Positions 21,636 to 30,034 of a DNA stretch of 64,000 nt are shown here, piece after piece. A program made the translations under genes and the position numbers. Numbering within the stretch: the first letter of the stretch is position 1; the number at the start of each line of letters is the position of its first letter. Source of the stretch: Bordetella parapertussis (GTDB lineage: Bacteria; Pseudomonadota; Gammaproteobacteria; Burkholderiales; Burkholderiaceae_A); NCBI GenBank assembly GCA_945862985.1, contig CAMAZF010000002.1, positions 1-64,000 on the forward strand, written 5' to 3'. Below the pieces are notes generated by a model that was not told where the DNA came from, did no database searches, and was given only the letters and a program-made list of their open reading frames with translations.

Positions 21636-22302
21636 GCGTCAGCTCAAGGGGCGATTCAAGCTCATCCTCTGGTTCTGGCTGGCTGCTCCGCTGGTCGACC
21701 TCTCGATTCGCGCTGCACTTGATGCCCTGGGGGCCAATCCTCAGGAGGCTCTCCTCAGGGGTTTGGGGCAACAGACCTTGGTTCTGGTCTTGCTGGTGCT
21801 GGCTTCACCGCTCGTGAGCGCTTTTCTGGGCCGGCCCATGGGACAGGCCTGGATGGCCTGTCGGCGTATGGTGGGGCTCTGGTGCTTCGCCTACGCCAGC
21901 ATTCACCTTCTGGCTTACTGGCAGTTCGAGCATGACCTGATGTGGCGGCCCCTCTGGGCGGATCTCTGGACAAGACCCTTTGTCACAGTCGGCGTGCTGG
22001 CGTGGCTGTGTCTGGTGCCGCTTGCGATCACCTCGAATCGATGGAGCATGCAACACCTCCAGCGGCAATGGAAGCGACTGCACCAGCTGGTTTGGCCCAT
22101 CATGATCCTGGGCCTTGCACACTTCTATTTGCACAAGGCGGGAAAGAACGATTACGCCGAGCCCTTGCTGTTCAGTCTGATACTTATTTTTCTGGTGGTG
22201 GGCCGAAGGCGTCTGAGATCGAGCCAGCGAGTTCAAATCGCTCGCCGTGAAGGCCACGCTCGGCCTGAATCAGATCCTGCAGGGTCTCACGCTCACGAAT
22301 AA
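21607..22302 (+). CDS. msrQ: Haem-binding membrane subunit MsrQ (YedZ)
   Basis: MsrQ is a six-helix b-haem protein that passes electrons from the membrane to MsrP. I chose the GTG at 21607 (AAGG eight bases upstream), giving 231 aa beginning before [17 protein letters not shown]. ATGs at 21574 and 21580 are alternatives. Haem-ligand histidines appear in [28 protein letters not shown] and [12 protein letters not shown]. Its 3' end overlaps convergent lysA by 119 bases. The last 30 residues are polar and probably dispensable. Confidence 0.9.
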   Translation: MAWIFAASSERQLKGRFKLILWFWLAAPLVDLSIRAALDALGANPQEALLRGLGQQTLVLVLLVLASPLVSAFLGRPMGQAWMACRRMVGLWCFAYASIHLLAYWQFEHDLMWRPLWADLWTRPFVTVGVLAWLCLVPLAITSNRWSMQHLQRQWKRLHQLVWPIMILGLAHFYLHKAGKNDYAEPLLFSLILIFLVVGRRRLRSSQRVQIARREGHARPESDPAGSHAHE

Positions 22303-23539
22303 CCAGCACCGATCCATCCGGGCGCACCAGAACCTCCGCCGGACGTTGACGAGAGTTGTACTGAGATCCCATGGAGCTGCCATAGGCTCCTGCGGAAGCC
22401 AGCACCAGAAGGTCTCCGGGTTTTAGGGCAAGCGAGCGATCTTTGGCGAGCCAATCACCGCTCTCACAGATGGGGCCGACGAGGTCCCAGGTCTGCGGCT
22501 CCTCGTTTTCGCGGGGAGAGACCGGGATCACCTCATGCCAGGCCTGGTAGAGCGAGGGCCGCATGAGGTCGTTCATCGCCGCATCCACAATGGCGAACTG
22601 ACGGCCCACGGAGGAGGGCTTGAGCATCTCCACCTGGGTGACCAAGACACCAGCGGACCCGACCAGGGCACGACCCAGTTCGAAGAGAATGCGTGGCATC
22701 GGCCGTTGACGACGACGGGCCCAGTCTGCAATGGGCTTGAGTACGGCATCCATGAATGCCTGAGGGCTGGGGGGTTGCTCATCGTGATAACAGATGCCAA
22801 GCCCGCCGCCGAGGTCGAGATGTTCAATAGAGAGTCCAGCTTCGGAGAGCTGGTCGACGAGTGTGAGGAGGCGATCCACGGCCTCTACAAAGGGGGCTAG
22901 GCTGGTGATCTGGGAGCCAATATGGCAATCCACGCCAATGACCCTGAGCCCTGGAAGTGCCGCTGCCAGAGGATAGAGTCGACGAGCATCCCCAATGGCC
23001 ACGCCGAACTTATTGTCCTTGAGGCCCGTGGAGATATAGGGGTGAGTCTGTGGATCAATGTCCGGGTTGACGCGAAGCGAGATGGACTGCGTTCGCTGCA
23101 GGGATGTGCAGACTTCGCTCAGTCGGTGGAGCTCGGCCTCGCTCTCCACATTGATGCAGCCGACTCCAGCGACCACAGCCTCGACCAGTTCTTGGCGCGT
23201 TTTTCCGACTCCAGAGAACACCACACGCTCTGGGCGCGCACCAGCCAGAGCCGCTCGGGCCAGCTCTCCTCCGGAGACGATGTCAAATCCTGCCCCAAGG
23301 CTTGCAAAGGTCTGCAGAATGGCGAGGTTGGGATTGGCCTTGACTGCGAAACAGATCTGAACGGGGTGATCACCGCTGGCTTGCTTGAAGGCCGCGTAGG
23401 CGTCCATGAGGGCGCGCTCGGAGTAGACATAAAGCGGGGTGTCGTGCCGCGCAGCCAGCTCAGACAGGGGCAGGTGCTCACAACACAGGGTCTGGCCTTC
23501 GAAAGAGAAGGCCTCGGGCAGCATAGGATATGGGGTCAT
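22184..23539 (-). CDS. lysA: Diaminopimelate decarboxylase
   Basis: LysA (451 aa) converts meso-diaminopimelate to lysine, the last step of lysine synthesis. The PLP lysine lies in ICFAVKANPNLAIL; other family motifs are HIGSQITSLAPFVEA, EHLDLGGGLGICY and VGPICESGDWLA. I set the start at the ATG at 23539 (MTPYPMLPEAF) because 98 further upstream codons are in another frame of lptM and cyaY. Its start overlaps the lptM stop by four bases. The C-terminal coding region overlaps msrQ on the other strand, longer than usual for the family. Confidence 0.95.
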   Translation of the reverse strand: MTPYPMLPEAFSFEGQTLCCEHLPLSELAARHDTPLYVYSERALMDAYAAFKQASGDHPVQICFAVKANPNLAILQTFASLGAGFDIVSGGELARAALAGARPERVVFSGVGKTRQELVEAVVAGVGCINVESEAELHRLSEVCTSLQRTQSISLRVNPDIDPQTHPYISTGLKDNKFGVAIGDARRLYPLAAALPGLRVIGVDCHIGSQITSLAPFVEAVDRLLTLVDQLSEAGLSIEHLDLGGGLGICYHDEQPPSPQAFMDAVLKPIADWARRRQRPMPRILFELGRALVGSAGVLVTQVEMLKPSSVGRQFAIVDAAMNDLMRPSLYQAWHEVIPVSPRENEEPQTWDLVGPICESGDWLAKDRSLALKPGDLLVLASAGAYGSSMGSQYNSRQRPAEVLVRPDGSVLVIRERETLQDLIQAERGLHGERFELAGSISDAFGPPPEK

Positions 23540-23658
23540 CGGCTGTTGTAGGCTTGAGGTGCGGGCACGAGGGGCCCCTTCTGCCCGCAGCCTGAGACGG
23601 CGAGCAGGGCGATCACCAGTCCGACTCCGGCGAGTCCGCGAAGCACTGAATTCATCAT
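23536..23658 (-). CDS. lptM: Small lipoprotein LptM (YifL family)
   Basis: This is a 40-aa lipoprotein: a short hydrophobic signal (GLAGVGLVIALLAVSGC) with a lipobox cysteine, then GQKGPLVPAPQAYNSR. The CGQKGPL motif just after the lipidated cysteine is the YifL/LptM signature; E. coli LptM helps mature the LptDE lipopolysaccharide translocon. lptM-lysA is a conserved pair in many proteobacteria. ATG at 23658 or the adjacent one at 23655 is the start, only nine bases from divergent cyaY. Confidence 0.9.
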   Translation of the reverse strand: MMNSVLRGLAGVGLVIALLAVSGCGQKGPLVPAPQAYNSR

Positions 23659-23667
23659 GGAGTGAGT

Positions 23668-24006
23668 ATGACCGAATCCGACTATCAAGCAGAAATCGAG
23701 GCAGCTTTTCAATGGATCGAGAACCAGGCCGATGCATGGTCTGAGACCCACGATCTGGACCTAGAGTGCCATCGAACCGCGCGCGTGATAGAGCTTGAAT
23801 TCGAGTCTGGCGAAAAGATTGTGGTGAATGCACAAGCCCCCACCCAGCAGCTCTGGCTTGCCTCTCGACTGGGAGCGTTGCACTTTGTGTGGGAGTCCGG
23901 GCAGGGCTGGAGAGACACCCGAGGCGCGGGTGACTTTGAGTCGGTGTTTTGCAGCCACGCGAGTGGGCTCGCAGGGCTGGGCTTAAGCCTTAACCAGCCT
24001 CGATGA
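23668..24006 (+). CDS. cyaY: Iron donor / frataxin-like protein CyaY
   Basis: CyaY (112 aa) binds iron and regulates iron-sulfur cluster assembly. MTESDYQAEIEAAFQWIENQ followed by LDLECHRTARVIELEFESGEKIVVN and LWLASRLGALHFVW matches the frataxin fold. The ATG at 23668 has GGAG five bases upstream; a GTG at 23662 is possible. The divergent lptM starts nine bases away, and the 3' end overlaps convergent mrcA by 17 bases. Confidence 0.94.
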   Translation: MTESDYQAEIEAAFQWIENQADAWSETHDLDLECHRTARVIELEFESGEKIVVNAQAPTQQLWLASRLGALHFVWESGQGWRDTRGAGDFESVFCSHASGLAGLGLSLNQPR

Positions 24007-26326
24007 CTGGAAGAGAGGGGGGAGCCCCCTCATTGGGTAGTGGGGCGGCAGGCAGGGGGGTGCCGGTCGGGCTGAGCTCTTTGGCCTGGGTGTTGGGCAC
24101 CTGATAGCGGTCGAGACCTACGCCAGGCTGATTGCTCTCGGTGTAGTACTCCTGATTGATTCGGAGGATGCCCTTGGGTGGCACGCGTGGCGCAGCCGGC
24201 AGCCGCTTGAGGGCCTCTGACATAAATCCCATCCAGATGGGCAAGGCGAGACCTCCACCGGTCTCTCGCTCCCCCAGCGATCGTGGCTGGTCATAACCGA
24301 CCCAGGTGAGCGCGACCATTTTGGGGTGATATCCAGCAAACCAGGCATCTTGTGCGTCGTTGGTCGTGCCTGTCTTGCCCGCGAGGTCGGTTCTTCCGAG
24401 GCTGAGCGCACGCTTCGCTGTGCCCTGATTGACCACTCCTTGCAAGAGAGAGTCGGTCAGGAAGGCGTAACGCTCGTCCATCACCCGCGGGGCATTCTCC
24501 CCGGCTCTGACGGGCTCGGAGCGACTCACCAGTCCTCCGTTCTCATCCACGATGCGATCGATGAAATAGGGCGTGACCCGGTACCCGCCATTCGCGAATA
24601 CTGCATAGGCTGACGCCATCTGCATGGGCGTGGTTCCGCCTGCGCCCAGCGCCAGGGTGAAGAAGGCTGGGTTGCGTTCGGCCTCGAACCCAAAGCGGGT
24701 GAGATAGGCCTGAGCCTGCTTCGGGCCGACCGCCTGAACCAGCCGGATGGAGACCATGTTCTTTGACTTCGCCAGAGCCGTTCTCAGGGTCATCGGCCCC
24801 TCGTACTTCTCGTCGTAGTTCTTGGGCTCCCAGAGTTCTCCCCCAGTCACAAAAGGATCGAAGCGAATGGGGAGGTCATTGACCAAGGTAGATCCCGAGA
24901 AGCCATTCTCCAATGCAGCTGCATAGACAAAGGGCTTGATGGTTGAACCCGGCTGCCGGTAGGCCTGCGTCACGCGATTGAACTTACGCTGCCGGAAGTC
25001 AAACCCGCCCACCAAGGCGCGAACGGCGCCGGTGTCCGTACTCAGTGCGATCAATGCGCCTTGGACCTCAGGCATCTGCGTGATCTCGTACTCCTGAGGG
25101 GTCTGGAGGGGACGAATTCGAACCACTGCTCCAGCAGAGAGCTTTTGCTGCGCACTGGCGTTGGCCTGAAGCCCCTTTTCGCAGAACTTCAGGCCCTCAC
25201 CGCGAATGGTGAAGGTCTTGCCGTTATGCCGCATCACCACCACTCGATCCGAGGCAACTTCCGTCACCACTGCGGTGAAGAGCGACTCGCTGTCTGGCCG
25301 TTCCGCGAGCACCTCCTCGACAACATCTTGGAGCGCTTCGGCCTCTTTCGGAAGGGCCACACGGGCCTCGGGCCCTCTCCAGCCTTGTTTGCGGTCGTAG
25401 GCCAAAAGGCCCTCACGCACCGACTCTTGAGCAGCCCGCTGCTCTGAGGCCCGAAGCGTGGTGAAGACCGTCAAGCCGCGGCTATAGGCGTCTTCGGGGA
25501 AAAGACTCACCACCTGCTGACGAACCATTTCGGCCACATACTGAGCATCGACACCAAAGTCGGTCGGACGACCCACCACACGGATCTGCTCCTTCATGGC
25601 CTCGAGGAACTGCGCGTTGCTGATGAGATCTAGCTTTCGCATCCGCCCGAGGATGTACTCCTGACGGGCCTTGGCGCGTCGTGGATTGACGATGGGGTTA
25701 AAGCTCGAGGGGGCTTTGGGAATGCCCGCGAGCATGGCCGACTCCGCAATGCTGAGGCGATGAATTGGTTTTCCAAAATAGATCTGGGCTGCACTCGCAA
25801 AGCCGTACGCTCGACGCCCCAGGTAGATCTGGTTCATGTAGAGCTCGAGAATCTGGTTCTTGGACAGGGAGCGCTCGATCTCAAGGGACAAGAGCAGCTC
25901 ATAGGCCTTGCGGGTGTAGGTTTTTTCTGTCGTGAGGAAAAAGTTTCGCGCCACCTGCATGGTGATGGTGCTTCCGCCCTGCCGTTTTTCGCCGGTGGCG
26001 ACCAGAATGCCCACGGAGCGGGCCAAGCCCAGCATGTCAATGCCGGGGTGCTCGTAGAACCGGTCGTCTTCGGCAGCCAGGATGGCGTCTACAAGTGACT
26101 TGGGCACCTGGTGTAGGCGCACCACACTGCGGCGCTCTTCGCCAAACTCCCCAATCAATACGCCGTCAAAGGTCATCACCCGCAGGGGAACTTTTGGCCG
26201 ATAGTCGGCGAGCGCGGAAACCTCTGGCAGTTGTGGCGTAGCCAGCGCAATGAAGAGTAGGACCAAGCCAGCGACAGCAGCGGCGCCTGAGACCAGGACG
26301 ACGGCGATGGAGGTGAACAGGCGCAT
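23990..26326 (-). CDS. mrcA: Penicillin-binding protein 1A, bifunctional transglycosylase/transpeptidase
   Basis: This 778-aa class A PBP polymerises and cross-links peptidoglycan at the inner membrane. It has an N-terminal anchor (SIAVVLVSGAAAVAGLVLLF) and a GT51 domain with AAEDDRFYEHPGID and GGSTITMQVARNFFL. An OB-like insert follows, then a transpeptidase domain with the SxxK serine in RQPGSTIKPFVYAAAL, SKN and KTGTT. It is divergent from aroK with only 34 bases between the starts. Confidence 0.96.
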   Translation of the reverse strand: MRLFTSIAVVLVSGAAAVAGLVLLFIALATPQLPEVSALADYRPKVPLRVMTFDGVLIGEFGEERRSVVRLHQVPKSLVDAILAAEDDRFYEHPGIDMLGLARSVGILVATGEKRQGGSTITMQVARNFFLTTEKTYTRKAYELLLSLEIERSLSKNQILELYMNQIYLGRRAYGFASAAQIYFGKPIHRLSIAESAMLAGIPKAPSSFNPIVNPRRAKARQEYILGRMRKLDLISNAQFLEAMKEQIRVVGRPTDFGVDAQYVAEMVRQQVVSLFPEDAYSRGLTVFTTLRASEQRAAQESVREGLLAYDRKQGWRGPEARVALPKEAEALQDVVEEVLAERPDSESLFTAVVTEVASDRVVVMRHNGKTFTIRGEGLKFCEKGLQANASAQQKLSAGAVVRIRPLQTPQEYEITQMPEVQGALIALSTDTGAVRALVGGFDFRQRKFNRVTQAYRQPGSTIKPFVYAAALENGFSGSTLVNDLPIRFDPFVTGGELWEPKNYDEKYEGPMTLRTALAKSKNMVSIRLVQAVGPKQAQAYLTRFGFEAERNPAFFTLALGAGGTTPMQMASAYAVFANGGYRVTPYFIDRIVDENGGLVSRSEPVRAGENAPRVMDERYAFLTDSLLQGVVNQGTAKRALSLGRTDLAGKTGTTNDAQDAWFAGYHPKMVALTWVGYDQPRSLGERETGGGLALPIWMGFMSEALKRLPAAPRVPPKGILRINQEYYTESNQPGVGLDRYQVPNTQAKELSPTGTPLPAAPLPNEGAPPSLPVIEAG

Positions 26327-26360
26327 AGAGGCCTAGTGTATCGCCTGCTAGACTCGTTTC

Positions 26361-26918
26361 ATGAATTTGAATCCCCCGCAAAATATCGTCCTCATCGGTC
26401 TCATGGGCGCGGGAAAGACCACTGTGGGGCGTCGACTGGCCCATCGCATCGGCTGGCCCCTGATCGACACAGACCACGAGATCGAGCTTCGTTCGGGCGC
26501 AGACATTCCCACCATTTTTGAGATGGAAGGGGAGGAGGGCTTTCGCAAGCGTGAGGAGCGTGCGGTGGCTGAAGCCATGTCGGAATCAGGACGGATTGTG
26601 ACCACGGGTGGCGGGGCGCCTATGCGAGAGGCCAATCGATCTCATTTGGCGAAGGGCTATGTGATTTACCTGGACGCGCAGCCGTGGCAGATCTGGCAGC
26701 GACTCCGCACCGATCGCTCACGCCCCTTGCTCAGCCAGTCGCCCAACCCAAAGGCGACACTGGAGCGATTGCATGCCGAGCGTGATCCCGTCTATCGTCA
26801 GGTGGCAGACTATGTTCTTCCGTCCAGTCGCGGGTCATTGGCTCACGTCGTTCAACATTTAGTCGATCATTTGTCGGAGCGAGGCTGGGTTCTGACCGAG
26901 TCGGAGGGTTCGTTGTGA
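26361..26918 (+). CDS. aroK: Shikimate kinase
   Basis: AroK (185 aa) phosphorylates shikimate in aromatic amino acid synthesis. The Walker A is [15 protein letters not shown] (residues 13-27), the shikimate-binding segment [18 protein letters not shown] follows, and [10 protein letters not shown] is the conserved GGG loop. It overlaps aroB by four bases. In many relatives pil/hof genes separate mrcA from aroK; none are present here. Confidence 0.96.
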   Translation: MNLNPPQNIVLIGLMGAGKTTVGRRLAHRIGWPLIDTDHEIELRSGADIPTIFEMEGEEGFRKREERAVAEAMSESGRIVTTGGGAPMREANRSHLAKGYVIYLDAQPWQIWQRLRTDRSRPLLSQSPNPKATLERLHAERDPVYRQVADYVLPSSRGSLAHVVQHLVDHLSERGWVLTESEGSL

Positions 26919-28018
26919 AAGGTTTACTCACCTCTTTGTCCGTCGCGCTGGGAGATCGCCAGTACCCCATTCACATCGGGCAGGGGCTTCTGGATCAGCC
27001 CGAGGTGTGGGCGCCTCTCTTGCGTGCGCGTCAGGTGGCCATCGTCACCAACACGACGGTCGGGCCGCTCTATCTGCCTGCTTTGCAGTCTGCATTGGAG
27101 GGGCTCGGGTTCGAGCCCATCGTGATTGAGCTCCCCGACGGGGAGGCCTACAAGACCTTTGAGAGCCTCCAGACTATTTTTGATCGCCTCATGCAGGCGC
27201 GAATGGAGCGAAAGGCCACGCTCATCGCCCTGGGGGGAGGGGTGGTTGGTGATATGGCGGGGTTCGCTGCAGCCTGTTACCAGAGGGGTATGCCCTTTAT
27301 TCAGGTTCCGACGACCCTGTTGTCGCAAGTGGACTCTTCGGTGGGGGGGAAGACGGCGGTGAACCACCCATTGGGCAAGAACATGATTGGTGCGTTCTAC
27401 CAGCCACAGGCCGTGGTGATCGACATGAACGTCCTTTCCACCCTGCCCGATCGAGAGCTCTCTGCGGGCTTGGCGGAGGTCATCAAGATGGGATGCATTC
27501 TCGATTCGTCCTTCTTCGAGTGGCTCGAGGAACATGTTGATGCGCTGCTGCAGCGGGACCCTCAGGCGCTCGCGTTTGCCATTGAACGATCCTGTGCCCT
27601 GAAGGCTCAGGTGGTCGCAGAAGATGAGCGGGAGTCCTCTGGACGTCGAGCCCTTCTGAACTTTGGGCACACCTTCGGTCATGCCATTGAGGCTGGCCTT
27701 GGCTATGGGGCCTGGCTCCATGGAGAGGCGGTCGGCTGCGGCATGGTCATGGCCAGTCATCTCTCAGAGCAGCTGGGGCTTTTGAGCCGCGCCGAGCGGG
27801 ACCGAGTGATTCGCCTGATTCATCGCGCGAACCTGCCGACACAGGGGCCCGACTGGTCCACGCTGACTTACCTCGAGTGGATGGCGCACGACAAAAAAGC
27901 GGAGGCGGGTGAAATTCGATACATCGTACTCAAGGGCATTGGATCCTCTCGGCTGGCGACGGCCGATCAGGGTCAGGTCGATCAGGCGCTGCAGGCCCAT
28001 CGTGAGGAGCTGGTATGA
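26915..28018 (+). CDS. aroB: 3-dehydroquinate synthase
   Basis: AroB (367 aa) cyclises DAHP to 3-dehydroquinate, step two of the shikimate pathway, using NAD and a divalent metal. [20 protein letters not shown] (NAD and substrate loop), [18 protein letters not shown] and the metal-binding [18 protein letters not shown] are present. The start is a GTG at 26915 within the aroK stop region, and the end overlaps dgt by four bases. Confidence 0.96.
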   Translation: MKGLLTSLSVALGDRQYPIHIGQGLLDQPEVWAPLLRARQVAIVTNTTVGPLYLPALQSALEGLGFEPIVIELPDGEAYKTFESLQTIFDRLMQARMERKATLIALGGGVVGDMAGFAAACYQRGMPFIQVPTTLLSQVDSSVGGKTAVNHPLGKNMIGAFYQPQAVVIDMNVLSTLPDRELSAGLAEVIKMGCILDSSFFEWLEEHVDALLQRDPQALAFAIERSCALKAQVVAEDERESSGRRALLNFGHTFGHAIEAGLGYGAWLHGEAVGCGMVMASHLSEQLGLLSRAERDRVIRLIHRANLPTQGPDWSTLTYLEWMAHDKKAEAGEIRYIVLKGIGSSRLATADQGQVDQALQAHREELV

Positions 28019-29175
28019 CCCGAATGCAAGTCGCCACTTACGCTGCACAATCCGATGCCTCGAGGGGCCGTGTCCATGCGGAGCCGACTCCACCAGGGCG
28101 CTCTGAGTTTCAGCGCGACCGGGACCGCATCGTTCATGCCACGGCTTTCAGAAAGCTGCTCTACAAGACCCAGGTCTTCGTGAATCACGAGGGCGATCTG
28201 TATCGCACCCGACTCACCCACAGTCTGGAGGTGGCACAGATTGCGCGCTCCGTGGCGCGGCGACTCGCACTCGATGAGGAGCTCACAGAGGCCATCTGCC
28301 TCGCCCATGATCTTGGACATACGCCCTTTGGTCACGCGGGTCAGCATGCTCTGAATGAGTGCCTCAAGCGGCACGACCCTGAGGGGGAGGGTTTCGAGCA
28401 CAATCTTCAAAGCCTTCGAGTGGTCGATCAGCTCGAGCGTCGTTACGCAGAATTTGATGGCCTGAATCTCTGTTTTGAGACCAGGGAGGGCATCCTGAAG
28501 CACTGCTCCAGGCGGGCAGCCCTCAAGCTCGGCGAGCTGGCGCAGAGATTTCTGGAAGGGGGGTCGCCTACCCTAGAAGCCCAGCTGGCCAACGTCTCTG
28601 ATGAGGTGGCCTACAACCATCATGATCTCGATGATGGGCTCCGGTCTGGTCTTTTGAGTCTGGACCAGATTCTGGTGCTCCCCATGGTTAAGCGTCATTT
28701 CGATGCCGTTCATCGTCGATTTCCCAAGATTCAGGGGGATCGAGTGGTGCCCGAGATGATTAGAGCCATGATCAACGAGCAGGTCGATGACCTGGTGGCC
28801 CAGACCCGGGCCCACATTCAGAGCCATGGAGTCGAGACGCTGTCAGACGTCAGGAGGGCGCCCCCTCTGGTGGCGTTTTCCTCCCCGCTCGCCCACGAGG
28901 TCAAAGAGGTCAAGCAGTTCTTGTTTCAGAACCTTTACCGTCATCCTCGCGTGGTCGCGGTCACCGATGTGGCCGAGGGCGTGCTCAAAGACCTCTTTGC
29001 ATGGCATTTTGATCGCGCTCAATGCCAGAACGACCCTGATCAGAGCGGTGACCAGCTCCTTCGGCAGGTGGCCGATGAGGTGGCAGGCTTGACCGATCGA
29101 CAGGCCATGCTCCTGCATGATCAGGTCTTTCCGGGGCGCGCCCAGTGGCCACACCGAAGTTCATCCGGAGACTAG
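28015..29175 (+). CDS. dgt: Deoxyguanosinetriphosphate triphosphohydrolase-like protein
   Basis: This 386-aa HD-domain hydrolase probably removes tripolyphosphate from dNTPs, adjusting the nucleotide pool. Metal ligands appear in [18 protein letters not shown] and [18 protein letters not shown], with the downstream histidine/aspartate in [17 protein letters not shown]. It is the dgt type-2 form usual downstream of aroB in betaproteobacteria. Substrate preference cannot be told from sequence. Confidence 0.9.
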   Translation: MTRMQVATYAAQSDASRGRVHAEPTPPGRSEFQRDRDRIVHATAFRKLLYKTQVFVNHEGDLYRTRLTHSLEVAQIARSVARRLALDEELTEAICLAHDLGHTPFGHAGQHALNECLKRHDPEGEGFEHNLQSLRVVDQLERRYAEFDGLNLCFETREGILKHCSRRAALKLGELAQRFLEGGSPTLEAQLANVSDEVAYNHHDLDDGLRSGLLSLDQILVLPMVKRHFDAVHRRFPKIQGDRVVPEMIRAMINEQVDDLVAQTRAHIQSHGVETLSDVRRAPPLVAFSSPLAHEVKEVKQFLFQNLYRHPRVVAVTDVAEGVLKDLFAWHFDRAQCQNDPDQSGDQLLRQVADEVAGLTDRQAMLLHDQVFPGRAQWPHRSSSGD

Positions 29176-29179
29176 CCCA

Positions 29180-29881
29180 TTGGCACGGCGTCCCAGGTTG
29201 TCGTTGGGGGGGCGGCTGATTCATGTTCAGCAGCGCGCACGACCAGATGCTCCGCTGGCCTTCGACGCCGACGATCGCACCGCCTACTTGGATTGTCTGT
29301 TCGATGCAGCCCTGGGCCTGGGCCTCTCAGTTCACGCGTGGAGCGTCACCAGTCAAGAGGCCAATTGGTTGGTCACGCCTCAGCGAGCGACAGCGCTGGC
29401 TGAGGCCGTGCAGCAGATTGGAAGGCGCTATGTGCGCCGTCTCAATGATCGATGGGCTCGCCGAGCCAGTCCTTTTGATGGCCGATATCGAGCGTATTGG
29501 CTCAGTGAGGCCCACTACGCGCTCTGGGTGATGCGGTGGATCGATCATCGTGCGGTTCGAGAGGGCCTTGTGGGACAGGCAGCGGACTGGCTATGGTCGA
29601 GTACGGGGGTTTTGCAAGGCCTACGCGCAGCGCCGCCGCGCGTGCCATTCGTGGCGCTGCCCAGCTATTGGGCCTTGGGCAATACTCCCTTTGAGCGAGA
29701 GCGAGCGTACGCTCAGCTCGGCGGGCCCGAGGACGCAGAGGCTCCGGTTTTTATAGAGGCGCTTGGCCTCGGACTGAGCCAGGGGCGTCCCATGCTTGCC
29801 GCAGATGAATGGGCCGGTCTTTCAGAGGCTGAGCGCCGCGCGTGGGAGCGTCGTCCCCGCGGACGGCCTCGAAAGTCTTGA
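29180..29881 (+). CDS. Y1 (IS200/REP-type) transposase-like protein, HUH motif lost
   Basis: This 233-aa protein resembles REP-associated tyrosine transposases. It has MARRPRLSLGGRLIHVQQR at the start, FDADDRTAYLDCLFDAAL, and the tyrosine helix IGRRYVRRLNDRW with the candidate nucleophile Tyr84. Where active members have N-H-hydrophobic-H, this one reads QEAN (Gln59-Asn62), so the metal-binding histidines are missing. The TTG start at 29180 has CGGAG nine bases upstream and lies four bases after dgt. The frame is intact with good codon usage, so it is likely a domesticated, non-transposing DNA-binding protein rather than a decayed element. Confidence 0.7.
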   Translation: MARRPRLSLGGRLIHVQQRARPDAPLAFDADDRTAYLDCLFDAALGLGLSVHAWSVTSQEANWLVTPQRATALAEAVQQIGRRYVRRLNDRWARRASPFDGRYRAYWLSEAHYALWVMRWIDHRAVREGLVGQAADWLWSSTGVLQGLRAAPPRVPFVALPSYWALGNTPFERERAYAQLGGPEDAEAPVFIEALGLGLSQGRPMLAADEWAGLSEAERRAWERRPRGRPRKS

Positions 29882-29889
29882 CGCATTGT

Positions 29890-29955
29890 TATGTCCCCAT
29901 TATTTTGATGCTCGCTGTTCTGGGGCGAATAAATATGTTCTGACCCTATTTAATA
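29890..29955. repeat. Two degenerate copies of an AT-rich transposon-end-like motif
   Basis: Downstream of the Y1-like gene, TATGTCCCCATTATTTTGA (29890-29908) and TATGTTCTGACCCTATTTAA (29934-29953) look like diverged copies of one motif. They lie either side of a GC-rich 25-base segment. Motifs of the form AAATRGGGNCAGAACAT are often seen near REP-type transposase genes, so this may be a remnant of the element's ends. The AT-rich block contrasts with its surroundings and also lies in the gltB upstream region. Confidence 0.35.
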
Positions 29956-30034
29956 TCTTGGTTTGACGCTCAAGGCAGCGAGATTCGCCTGATAATTCCC
30001 ATCCCTTTTGTTATTGCGCCGTGAAGGAGTCAGG

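Noticed and set aside
29963-29996. TTGACG and GATAAT as a gltB promoter
   Set aside because: The spacer is 22 bases, too long for an ordinary sigma-70 promoter.
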